Source: Microbacterium testaceum (GTDB lineage: Bacteria > Actinomycetota > Actinomycetes > Actinomycetales > Microbacteriaceae). Taken from it: a stretch of 64,000 bases of DNA. The stretch covers positions 1-64,000 of the forward strand of contig NZ_QDFT01000019.1 in the NCBI RefSeq assembly GCF_003075375.1. The letters are read 5' to 3'. Positions 55,465-62,497 of this stretch are shown one piece after another (positions within the stretch are counted from its first letter, which is position 1; each line of letters begins with the position of its first letter). The notes below the pieces were generated by a model. The model saw only the letters and a list, made by a program, of their open reading frames with translations. It ran no database searches and was not told where the DNA came from. A program made the position numbers and the translations under genes.

Positions 55465-56544
55465 TCAGGCGGCGGACACGCCGAACAGCAGGCCCAGTAC
55501 GTACGTCACGGCGGCGGCACCGAAGCCGATAGCGAGCTGACGCAGACCGCGCTTGAGCGGCGAGGTGCCCGAGAGCAGACCGACCATCGCACCGGTCGCC
55601 ATCAGGGCGACGCCCACCAGGGCGAGGGCGAGGGCGACGGCGCCGAAGCCCGACAGGCCGAAGATCCAGGGCAGCACCGGGATGATCGCGCCCGAGGCGA
55701 AGAACAGGAAGCTCGAGATCGCCGCGCCCCACGCGCTGCCGACGACCTCGTGCGAGGACTCCCCCGGCGCCGCGGCGGCCGGGGCGGTGCCGGCCTGCGC
55801 GGCGGTGACGACCTCGCGGGCCTTGTCGAGCGCCTCGTCGGCGCTCATCCCGCGGGTGCGGTAGACGAGCGCGAGCTCGTTGGCATCCAGGTCCAGGTGG
55901 GGCAGGGCGGAGTCGGCGAAGTCGCTCTCTTCGGTCGCCTCGAGCAGCTCGCGCTGGGAGCGCACCGAGACGAACTCCCCCGCCCCCATCGACAGCGCGC
56001 CCGCGAGCAGGCCCGCGATGCCGCTGAACAGGACGAAGCTCGGGGCGACGCCCGTGGCGCCGACGCCCATCACGAGCGCGAGGTTCGACACGAGGCCGTC
56101 GTTGGCGCCGAACACCGCGGCGCGGAAGGTGCCCGACAGGCGCCGACGGCCGCGGGCGGCCAGACCGCGCACGACCTCGTGGTGCACGCGCTCGTCGGCG
56201 GCCATCGCCGCGGTCGCGTAGGGCTCGTCGGCGTAGGGCGAGCGCGCCTCGGCATTCTGGGCCAGCGCGAGGACGAAGATCGAGCCGAAGCGGCGGGCCA
56301 TCCACGCCAGCAGGCGCGTGCCGATGCCGGGCGAGGGCAAGCGCTTCGGGGTCTCGCCGAGCAGCTCGATCCAGTGCTGCTCGTGGCGGCCCTCGGCGTC
56401 GGCGAGGGCGAGCAGGATGTCGCGGTCCTCGCCGGTGCGACGCGAGGCGAGCTCGCGGTACACGCGCGCCTCGGCGCGTTCGTCGACGAGATAGCGCGCC
56501 CAGCGACGGCGGTCGCGGGCGGTGGGTGTGGCGAGGTTCGTCAC
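55465..56544 (-). CDS. Ferritin-like domain fused to VIT1/CCC1 transporter (MbfA-like)
   Basis: 359 aa. Residues about 1–130 form a ferritin-like/rubrerythrin helical domain with metal-binding acidic residues (DERAEARVYRELA, EGRHEQHW, DERVHHEV). The rest is a VIT1/CCC1 membrane domain with about five helices (ANDGLVSNLALVMGV, GAGEFVSVRSQRE). Such fusions export iron or manganese and protect against peroxide. GTG start preceded by AAGGAGA. Confidence 0.9.
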   Translation of the reverse strand: MTNLATPTARDRRRWARYLVDERAEARVYRELASRRTGEDRDILLALADAEGRHEQHWIELLGETPKRLPSPGIGTRLLAWMARRFGSIFVLALAQNAEARSPYADEPYATAAMAADERVHHEVVRGLAARGRRRLSGTFRAAVFGANDGLVSNLALVMGVGATGVAPSFVLFSGIAGLLAGALSMGAGEFVSVRSQRELLEATEESDFADSALPHLDLDANELALVYRTRGMSADEALDKAREVVTAAQAGTAPAAAAPGESSHEVVGSAWGAAISSFLFFASGAIIPVLPWIFGLSGFGAVALALALVGVALMATGAMVGLLSGTSPLKRGLRQLAIGFGAAAVTYVLGLLFGVSAA

Positions 56545-56897
56545 GGGTCTCCTTCAGGTCGTCCCCCACCGTAATGAGGCCGGTCCCCTCCCCCGGGCGC
56601 GTCGATCGATACTGACAGCATTTCGGGTCTCCGAACCCCGGAACGACGCGGATGCCACGACTCCCGTGCCAGCATTTCGGCACCGCGAAAGCGGGTCGCG
56701 AGGCGGCGGTCGGCGGCGTCGTCGGGGCGGCGGCGGGCGGCTGCGGCGGGGTCGGCGCCGTGCAATGGCGGCGGCGGCGGGCTGCGAGACAGCATCCTGC
56801 TGACAAGTCGGTTGCAGGATGTCGCCGAGTTGTCAGCGGCATGCAGTCTCGCGATCACAGCGCGTCGCGGGCCGGGACAGCGCGGGACGCGGGCGGG
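56545..56897. other. 353-bp gene-free region with several inverted repeats
   Basis: No convincing coding region. It holds the 11-mer CAGCATTTCGG twice (56616–56626 and 56670–56680), each opening a small hairpin (TTCGG/CCGAA; TTTCG/CGAAA). It also holds a cluster of interleaved arms at 56794–56837. Both flanking genes run on the minus strand, so the region is the 3' end of the helicase transcript and the upstream region of the VIT1 gene. Confidence 0.7.
56794..56837. promoter_or_regulatory. Interleaved inverted repeats (pseudoknot or alternative hairpins)
   Basis: ATCCTGC (56794–56800) pairs with GCAGGAT (56814–56820), while the overlapping GCTGACAA (56799–56806) pairs with TTGTCAGC (56830–56837). 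The order A-B-A'-B' allows a pseudoknot or two mutually exclusive hairpins. Confidence 0.5.
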
Positions 56898-59186
56898 TCA
56901 GGAGCGGACGCGCTTGCGCAGCAGGTCGATACGCGCCTGCAGCTGGGTCACGGTGGCGTGCGACACGGCCGGACCGCCGCACAGGCGACGCAGCTCGGCG
57001 TGCACGAGACCGTGCGGCTCGCCGGTCTGGCGGGCGTACAGGCCGACCATGGTGTTCAGCAGCTGCCGCTGCTCTTTGAGGGTGCGGTGCAGGGGACCGG
57101 GCAGCCCGCCCTCGTCGACCGAGGGCGGCTCGACGCCGTTCTCCTTCTCGCTCGCCTCGCGCGAGGAGCGGTGGCGCGACTGCCGCGTCGCCCGCGACAT
57201 CAGCACCTCGTGCACCTGCTCGGGCTCGAGAAGACCCGGGATGCCGAGGAACTCCTCTTCTTCGATGGTCCCGGGCACGGCGAGCTGACCGAACTCCTGC
57301 CCGTCGAACATCACGCGGTCGAAGTGCGCGAGCGAGCCGAGCGCCTGATACTCGAACTCCTGCTCGAGTGCGTCGGACGCCTTGTCCTCGCGCTCGGCGG
57401 CATCCATCATGTCTTCTTCGGCGTTCCACTGGTCGTCCGCGTCGCTGTCGCGGTCGAGCGCGTGCTCGCGCTGCGCCTCCATCTCGCCGGCGAGGGCGAG
57501 AAGCTGCGGGACGTTGGGGAGGAACACGCTCGCCGTCTCACCCCGGCGGCGGGCGCGGACGAAGCGGCCGATGGCCTGCGCGAAGAACAGGGGGGTCGAG
57601 GCGCTCGTGGCGTAGACGCCGACGGCGAGGCGCGGGACGTCCACGCCCTCGGACACCATGCGCACGGCCACCATCCAGCGCGTCGTCCCCTTCGAGAACG
57701 TCTCGATGCGACCCGATGCCTCGGCCTCGTCCGAGAGCACGACGGTGACCTTCTCTCCGCTGATGTCCTCGAGGATGGCGGCGTAAGCGCGCGCGGCGGT
57801 CTGGTCGGTCGCGATGACCAGGCCCCCGGCATCCGGGACCGTCTCGCGCACCTCGGTGAGGCGGCGATCCGCGGAGCGCAGGACCGCGGGGATCCAGTCG
57901 CCGTTCGGGTCGAGCGCCGTGCGCCAGGCCTGCGAGGTGATGTCCTTGGTGTTGTCCTGGCCGAGCTGGGCCTCCATCTCTTCGCCGGCCTTGGTGCGCC
58001 AGCGCATCTGGCCGGCGTAGACGAGGAAGAAGACGGGCCGCACCACACCGTCCTCGAGAGCGCGCTTGTAGCCGTACGCGTAGTCGGTGCGCGAGAGGCG
58101 GATGCCCTTGGCGTTGGGGTGGTACTCCACGAAGGGGATCGGCGCGGTGTCGCTGCGGAACGGCGTGCCCGACAGCAGCAGGCGCCGGGTGGCGCGGTTG
58201 TACGCCTCGCGCAGCGCGTCGCCCCAGCTGAGCGCGTCGCCGCCGTGGTGCACCTCGTCGAGGATGACCAAGGTTCTGGCATCCATCGTCAGTCGCTGGT
58301 GGACCTCGGCCTTGACCGCGACCTGGGCGTACGTGACGGCCACGCCGTGATACTGCCGCGAGGGCGTGGCGTGGCGGTTCGAGAAGAAGGGATCGAGACG
58401 GATGCCGACCCGCGCGGCCGCCTCGGCCCACTGGGTCTTGAGGTGCTCGGTGGGGGCGACCACGACGATGCGGTCCACGACGCGGCGGCGCATGAGCTCG
58501 GACGCGAGGCGGAGGGCGAAGGTCGTCTTCCCGGCGCCGGGGGTGGCGGCCGCGAGGAAGTCGCGAGGGCCCTTGCCGACGCCGTCCGGGCCGTCCGAGC
58601 CGAAGTACTGATCGAGCGCCTCGGCCTGCCAGGCGCGCAGGCGCTGGGCCGTTCCCCACGGCGCGCGCTGCGGGAAGGACGGCGACAGGTGTTCGGCGGC
58701 GAACGACCCGAAGTGGGGCTCGGTGCCGTCGAGGGCGCCGTCGAACGCCGGGTCGGGGGTCGAGCCCGGCACGGGTGCGTCGGCGACGGGGGCGGTGGCG
58801 TGCGCGGGGTCGATCGAGGCGGATGCCGGGGCGGTGGCGTGGCGGGACGCGGCCGGGGGTGCGGCGGAGGGCGCTTCGGGCGTCGGATCGTGGGTCGGCG
58901 CAGGACCGGGACTGGCGACCGGACCGGGGCTTGCCACGGGGCCGGGGCTGGCGACCGGACCAGGACTTGCGACGGGGCCGGGGCTCGCGACCGAGCCGGG
59001 GCGCGCGGCCGGGCCGGGGCGCGCGGCCGGGCCGGGACTCGCGACCGAGCCGGGGCGCGCGGCCGGGCCGGGACTCGCGATGCGCGGCGCCGGGGGCGCG
59101 GCCGGGCCGGGACTCGCGAGGCGCGGCGCCGGGGGCGCGGCATCCGCGTGGGAGAGGTTCGGGGTGCGGGCTTCTTCTTCCAGCAT
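56898..59186 (-). CDS. DEAD/DEAH-box helicase (superfamily 2, type III restriction helicase-like fold)
   Basis: 762 aa. The N-terminal 150 residues are low-complexity Ala/Pro/Ser, with hexapeptide repeats ASPGPV/A at about 22–90. Then Walker A TPGAGKTTFAL (about 214), LVILDEVHHGGD (about 309), LLLSGTPFRSD (about 338), and motif VI QAIGRFVRARR (about 537), so the motor is intact. The C-terminal 150 residues are helical and include LLGIPGLLEPEQV-like segments. ATG 59186 has GGAGG 4 nt upstream. No methylase or nuclease is adjacent, so restriction is not implied; a DNA repair or RNA role is possible. Confidence 0.88.
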   Translation of the reverse strand: MLEEEARTPNLSHADAAPPAPRLASPGPAAPPAPRIASPGPAARPGSVASPGPAARPGPAARPGSVASPGPVASPGPVASPGPVASPGPVASPGPAPTHDPTPEAPSAAPPAASRHATAPASASIDPAHATAPVADAPVPGSTPDPAFDGALDGTEPHFGSFAAEHLSPSFPQRAPWGTAQRLRAWQAEALDQYFGSDGPDGVGKGPRDFLAAATPGAGKTTFALRLASELMRRRVVDRIVVVAPTEHLKTQWAEAAARVGIRLDPFFSNRHATPSRQYHGVAVTYAQVAVKAEVHQRLTMDARTLVILDEVHHGGDALSWGDALREAYNRATRRLLLSGTPFRSDTAPIPFVEYHPNAKGIRLSRTDYAYGYKRALEDGVVRPVFFLVYAGQMRWRTKAGEEMEAQLGQDNTKDITSQAWRTALDPNGDWIPAVLRSADRRLTEVRETVPDAGGLVIATDQTAARAYAAILEDISGEKVTVVLSDEAEASGRIETFSKGTTRWMVAVRMVSEGVDVPRLAVGVYATSASTPLFFAQAIGRFVRARRRGETASVFLPNVPQLLALAGEMEAQREHALDRDSDADDQWNAEEDMMDAAEREDKASDALEQEFEYQALGSLAHFDRVMFDGQEFGQLAVPGTIEEEEFLGIPGLLEPEQVHEVLMSRATRQSRHRSSREASEKENGVEPPSVDEGGLPGPLHRTLKEQRQLLNTMVGLYARQTGEPHGLVHAELRRLCGGPAVSHATVTQLQARIDLLRKRVRS
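58910..59125. repeat. 18-bp-period repeats encoding ASPGPV/A in the helicase N-terminus
   Basis: Imperfect repeats of 18 nt encode ASPGPV five times in a row near 58915–58990 and looser ASPGPAARPG units upstream in the protein. In-frame unit changes would lengthen or shorten the linker without breaking the gene. Confidence 0.75.
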
Positions 59187-59280
59187 CGAACCTCCATCCC
59201 TCGCGAGCGCGAACATCCACGATAGGCGACCGCGGAGTCCGCCACGCCCGGGCGGGGGATGGATCACTCTCCCAACCGTG

Positions 59281-59345
59281 GATAAACGCTGTTCGTGCCG
59301 AGAAACGCGGCGACGGGGCGTTTATCGGCACGAACGGCGTTTATG
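59281..59345. repeat. Nested palindromic intergenic element, copy 3
   Basis: Arms ATAAACGCTGTTCGTGCCGA and its complement pair at 19 of 20 positions. An inner AAACGC/GCGTTT stem lies inside. It is close to the copy at 5401–5473 in its ATAAACGC ends. It sits in the 463-bp gap between the helicase and SGNH hydrolase 2 genes. Confidence 0.8.
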
Positions 59346-59370
59346 CGCGTGCCGCCGCGGGGCGTCCCGC

Positions 59371-59575
59371 GTGATGCCGTCGCGGGCGACCCGCGCCGGG
59401 CCGTGGCAGGGAGTGCCGCGCCGGGCTATCCCGCGCCGGGCCGTGGCGGGGCGTCCCGCGGCCGGGCCGTGGCGGGGCGTCCCGCGGCCGGGCCGTGGCG
59501 GGGCGTGCCGCGGCCGGGCCGTGGCGGGGCGTGCCGTCGCGGGCGACCCGCGCCGGGCCGTGGCGGCGATCGCGG
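59371..59575. repeat. 26-bp tandem repeats within a longer direct repeat
   Basis: A unit containing CCGTGGCGGGGCGT recurs with period 26 at 59441, 59467, 59493 and 59519. The block is flanked on both sides by a longer direct repeat (GCCGTCGCGGGCGACCCGCG near 59376 and 59533). The rest of the gap from 59187 shows only copy 3 of the palindromic element and the promoter of the next gene. Confidence 0.8.
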
Positions 59576-59605
59576 CGTATGGGCGTCGCCCGGCATCCGC
59601 GCCCC

Positions 59606-59633
59606 TTGCCGTGTCGGAGGTCGGGGTTAGCCT
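59606..59633 (+). promoter_or_regulatory. Promoter of SGNH hydrolase 2
   Basis: TTGCCG (59606–59611) and TAGCCT (59628–59633) are spaced by 16 nt. GGTGGAGG follows as a ribosome binding site before the ATG at 59650. Confidence 0.6.
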
Positions 59634-59649
59634 GAGGGTGGAGGTATCG

Positions 59650-60510
59650 ATGACTCTCGATCCGCGCTCGCCCCGCACCCCGTCCTCGTCCGACAACGCC
59701 GGTCCGCACCCCTGGCGCCGCTTCGTCGCGCTGGGCGACTCGTTCACCGAGGGCATCGGCGATCCCCTGCCCGACGGCGGTCACCGCGGCTGGGCCGACC
59801 GCGTCGCCGAGGTGCTGGCGAGTCAGGTCGACGACTTCGCGTACGCCAACCTCGCGGTGCGCGGAAAGCTCATCGCGCAGATCGTCGCCGGCCAGATCGA
59901 ACCGACCCTGGCCCTCAAGCCGGATCTCATCACGTTCTCGGCCGGCGGCAACGACGTCATCCGGCCCGGCAGCGACCCCGATGCGGTGGCGCGGCAGTTC
60001 GAAGACGCGGTGCGGCGACTCACGCGCGACGGCGCGACCCTGGTGGTCTTCACGGGGGTCGACACCGAGTTCACCCCCGTCTTCCGCAACATCCGCGGCA
60101 AGGTCGCGATCTACAACGAGAACATCCGCGCGATCGCCGAACGCTACGACTGCGTCGTCGCCGACCAGTGGGCCCTCAAAGAGGTGCAGGACATGCGGTT
60201 CTTCGACGACGACCGCCTGCACTACAACGCGCTCGGCCACCACGAGGTCGCCCGCATGGTGCTGCGCGCCCTCAACGTGCCCAACGACCTGCAGGCGATG
60301 CAGCCCGAGGCCGTCGCGCCGACCACGTGGCGCGCCGCCCGCGAGAAGGATTTCGTCTGGGCGCGCGAGTATCTCGTGCCGTGGGTGCTGCGCCGTCTGC
60401 GTCATCAGTCGTCGGGCGATCACATCCAGGCGAAGCGGCCGGATCCCCTGCCCGTGATCACCCTGGCTCCGGGCCGGGATGCCGCGGGCTCGCGCGAGAC
60501 GCCGGCGTGA
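59650..60510 (+). CDS. SGNH/GDSL hydrolase, paralogue 2
   Basis: 286 aa, paralogue of the protein at 28749–29522. Block I ALGDSFTEGIGDPLPDGG (Ser about 31), YANLAVRGKLI, FSAGGNDV and DDRLHYNALGHHEVA give a complete SGNH site. The C-terminus repeats the basic segment of the first paralogue (EYLVPWVLRRLRHQSSGDH). A 25-residue N-terminal extension, rich in Pro and Ser, precedes the domain. ATG at 59650 after GGTGGAGG. It overlaps the next gene by 1 nt (TGATG). Confidence 0.9.
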   Translation: MTLDPRSPRTPSSSDNAGPHPWRRFVALGDSFTEGIGDPLPDGGHRGWADRVAEVLASQVDDFAYANLAVRGKLIAQIVAGQIEPTLALKPDLITFSAGGNDVIRPGSDPDAVARQFEDAVRRLTRDGATLVVFTGVDTEFTPVFRNIRGKVAIYNENIRAIAERYDCVVADQWALKEVQDMRFFDDDRLHYNALGHHEVARMVLRALNVPNDLQAMQPEAVAPTTWRAAREKDFVWAREYLVPWVLRRLRHQSSGDHIQAKRPDPLPVITLAPGRDAAGSRETPA

Positions 60511-61187
60511 TGCGCGTGGATCCCGTCGCGGTCCTGCCGCCCGCCGTCCTCGCCCTGCTCGACGCGGCCGACGCCGACACGCTGTTGCGTGACGCCGAGG
60601 CACTGGCCGAGGGCCTGACCGACGCGGGGTGGGCCCCCGAGGTCGAGAGCGGGCGGTTCGGCGCCGACGGGTGGGACGTCGTCTCGTCCGCGTGGGCACC
60701 CGATCTGTCGATGTTCCTCGACGGCGACGTGCGCATGGTCCGCGGTGCGGCGCTGGCGATCGCGACCGCGCTGGGCGACCGCGGTGACCGATGGAGCCTC
60801 GACACCGAGGGGCCCGACTGGTCCACATGGAGCGTCGACGACCCGCGATGGCAGACCGACGAGATCGACCGGCTGCTGTGGTCGGGTCGAGGAGCGGTGA
60901 TATCGCTCTTCACGGCTCCCGAGATGCCGGCCGGGCCGGGTGTGCTCCCCGCGCACCTGCAGCTCGCGATCTCGCGCGCCGACACACCCGACGAGGGCCT
61001 GCCTCGCGACGACGCCCGCGACCGGCGGGTCGCTGTGGAGGGGTCCGTCGTCGAGCGCTGGTACCTCGCCGGTTCTGAGGGGCTGCCCGACGACGTCCTC
61101 GCCCGGCTCGAGGCCGACGACGACGGTCGCGTGCGCGCCGCCGCCGCCTCGGAGCGCATCATGCGCGCGGGTTCATCGCGCGGCTGA
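60510..61187 (+). CDS. Hypothetical protein coupled to SGNH hydrolase 2
   Basis: 225 aa, soluble, acidic, Trp-rich; no family recognised. The central part (VRMVRGAALAIATALGDRGDRWSLD, DPRWQTDEIDRLLWSG) and the end (EGLPDDVLARLEADDDGRVRAAAASERI) contain segments like those of small regulatory or HEAT-like repeats, which is speculative. The start overlaps the hydrolase stop (TGATG), so they are translated together. Convergent with the SpoU methyltransferase gene. Confidence 0.75.
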   Translation: MRVDPVAVLPPAVLALLDAADADTLLRDAEALAEGLTDAGWAPEVESGRFGADGWDVVSSAWAPDLSMFLDGDVRMVRGAALAIATALGDRGDRWSLDTEGPDWSTWSVDDPRWQTDEIDRLLWSGRGAVISLFTAPEMPAGPGVLPAHLQLAISRADTPDEGLPRDDARDRRVAVEGSVVERWYLAGSEGLPDDVLARLEADDDGRVRAAAASERIMRAGSSRG

Positions 61188-61235
61188 CGGCAGCTTCTTT
61201 CGAGATCGCACCCCGCGGAACGGCACGATCCTGGG

Positions 61236-62051
61236 TCAGCGCGGCTCCGGCATCCCGCGCCGCAGTTCCCACAGCGCGACCGCGCTGGCCGCGGCGACGT
61301 TGAGCGAGTCCACTCCCCCGGCCATCGGGATCGTCACGACCGTGTCGGCCGCGGCGAGCGCGTGACGGCTGAGCCCGTCGCCCTCGGACCCCATCAGCAG
61401 CGCCACCCGCTCGTGCCCCGCGGCCGAGAACGCGTCCAGGGTGACCGCGTCGTCCGTCAGCGCAAGGGCCGCGAGATGGAAGCCCTCGTCGTGCAGCAGG
61501 GGGGCGGCATCCCTCCACTCGGGAAGACGCGTCCACGGCACCTGGAAGACGGTGCCCATGCTCACCCGCACGCTGCGGCGGTACAGCGGGTCGGCGCAGC
61601 GCGGGGTCACGAGCACGGCGTCGGCGCCGAGGGCGGCGGCCGAACGGAAGGCGGCTCCGATGTTGGTGTGGTCGACGATGTCCTCGAGCACGACGACGAG
61701 CCGGGCGTCGCGGACGACGTCGGCGACGGAGGCCAGGGGCGGCCGATGCATGGATGCCAGCAGCCCCCGGTGCACCGTGTACCCCGTCACCTGCTCGGCG
61801 ATCTGGGCGGGCACGACGTAGACCTCGGCATCCTCGCCGACGAGGGCGAGGGCGTCGGCGAGGAACTTCTGCTGCACGAGCACGGAGCGCGGCCGGTGGC
61901 CCGCGCGCAGGGCCCGGTCGAGGACCTTCGCGGACTCGGCGATGTAGAGCCCGCCGGCGGGTTCGCTGACGCGGCGCAGCGACACGTCGGTGAGGTCGCG
62001 GTAGTCGGCGAGGCGCGGGTCGTCGGCGGTGTCGAGGGCGATGACGGGCAT
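61236..62051 (-). CDS. SpoU/TrmH-type RNA 2'-O-methyltransferase
   Basis: 271 aa. An N-terminal substrate-binding domain (about 1–100) is followed by the SPOUT knot domain: motif 1 VDHTNIGAAFRSAAALG, motif 2 LLMGSEGDGLS, motif 3 IPMAGGVDSLNVAAA. It 2'-O-methylates a ribose in rRNA or tRNA; the target cannot be told from sequence. ATG 62051 has only a weak ribosome binding site. The tandem palindromic repeat array lies directly upstream of it. Confidence 0.92.
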   Translation of the reverse strand: MPVIALDTADDPRLADYRDLTDVSLRRVSEPAGGLYIAESAKVLDRALRAGHRPRSVLVQQKFLADALALVGEDAEVYVVPAQIAEQVTGYTVHRGLLASMHRPPLASVADVVRDARLVVVLEDIVDHTNIGAAFRSAAALGADAVLVTPRCADPLYRRSVRVSMGTVFQVPWTRLPEWRDAAPLLHDEGFHLAALALTDDAVTLDAFSAAGHERVALLMGSEGDGLSRHALAAADTVVTIPMAGGVDSLNVAAASAVALWELRRGMPEPR

Positions 62052-62115
62052 CGTCCCATCGTGCCAGCCGCGCGCGGTCGCGCCGTCCTGCGCCCGCCGG
62101 CTCCGCGCCCCGGTC

Positions 62116-62472
62116 GAGTGTCCACGACGCGCCGCACCGGACGCGGCCCACCCGGCGCGTCCTGGACACTCGACGGGTAAAGCCCGCGCCCCCGCGCACA
62201 CCACCCCCGAACACGAGTGTCCACGACACGTCGCACCGGCCGCCGCCCACCCGGCGCGTCCTGGACACTCGACGGGTAGAGCCCCGCACCCCCGCGCACA
62301 CGGCCCCCCGAACGCGAGTGTCCACGACACGCCGCACCGGCCGCGCCCCACCCGGCGCGTCCTGGACACTCAACGGGTAGATCCCCGCGCCCCCGCGAGC
62401 ACCACGCCCGGAACACGAGTGTCCACGACACGCCGCAGCAACCGCGCCCCACCCGGCGTGCCGTGGACACTC
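62116..62472. repeat. Four tandem palindromic units of about 100 bp
   Basis: Units begin at 62116, 62215, 62316 and 62417 (periods 99, 101, 101). Each starts with GAGTGTCCACGAC(A/G)CG and, about 40 nt on, has CGCGTCCTGGACACTC or a near variant. These arms pair at up to 15 of 16 positions, so each unit can fold into a hairpin of about 57 nt. Linkers of about 44 nt (ACGGGTA.AGCCC…CCCCCG) are also conserved. No coding potential is evident. The array fills most of the 446-bp gap between the amidohydrolase and SpoU genes, both on the minus strand. Confidence 0.9.
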
Positions 62473-62497
62473 GACGGGGCGGGAACCCGCGCCCGGC

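Noticed and set aside
56898..59186. Helicase considered as part of a restriction or defence system
   Set aside because: No methylase, nuclease, sensor or toxin gene adjoins it; neighbours are a metal transporter and an SGNH hydrolase.
58723..60510. Plus-strand 595-codon frame with GPGLAT repeats running into SGNH hydrolase 2
   Set aside because: The repeat part is the antisense of the helicase N-terminal arm. The hydrolase has its own promoter, ribosome binding site and ATG at 59650.
62116..62472. Tandem units considered as a CRISPR array
   Set aside because: Units are about 100 bp, linkers are conserved instead of unique, only four copies are present, and no cas genes are near.
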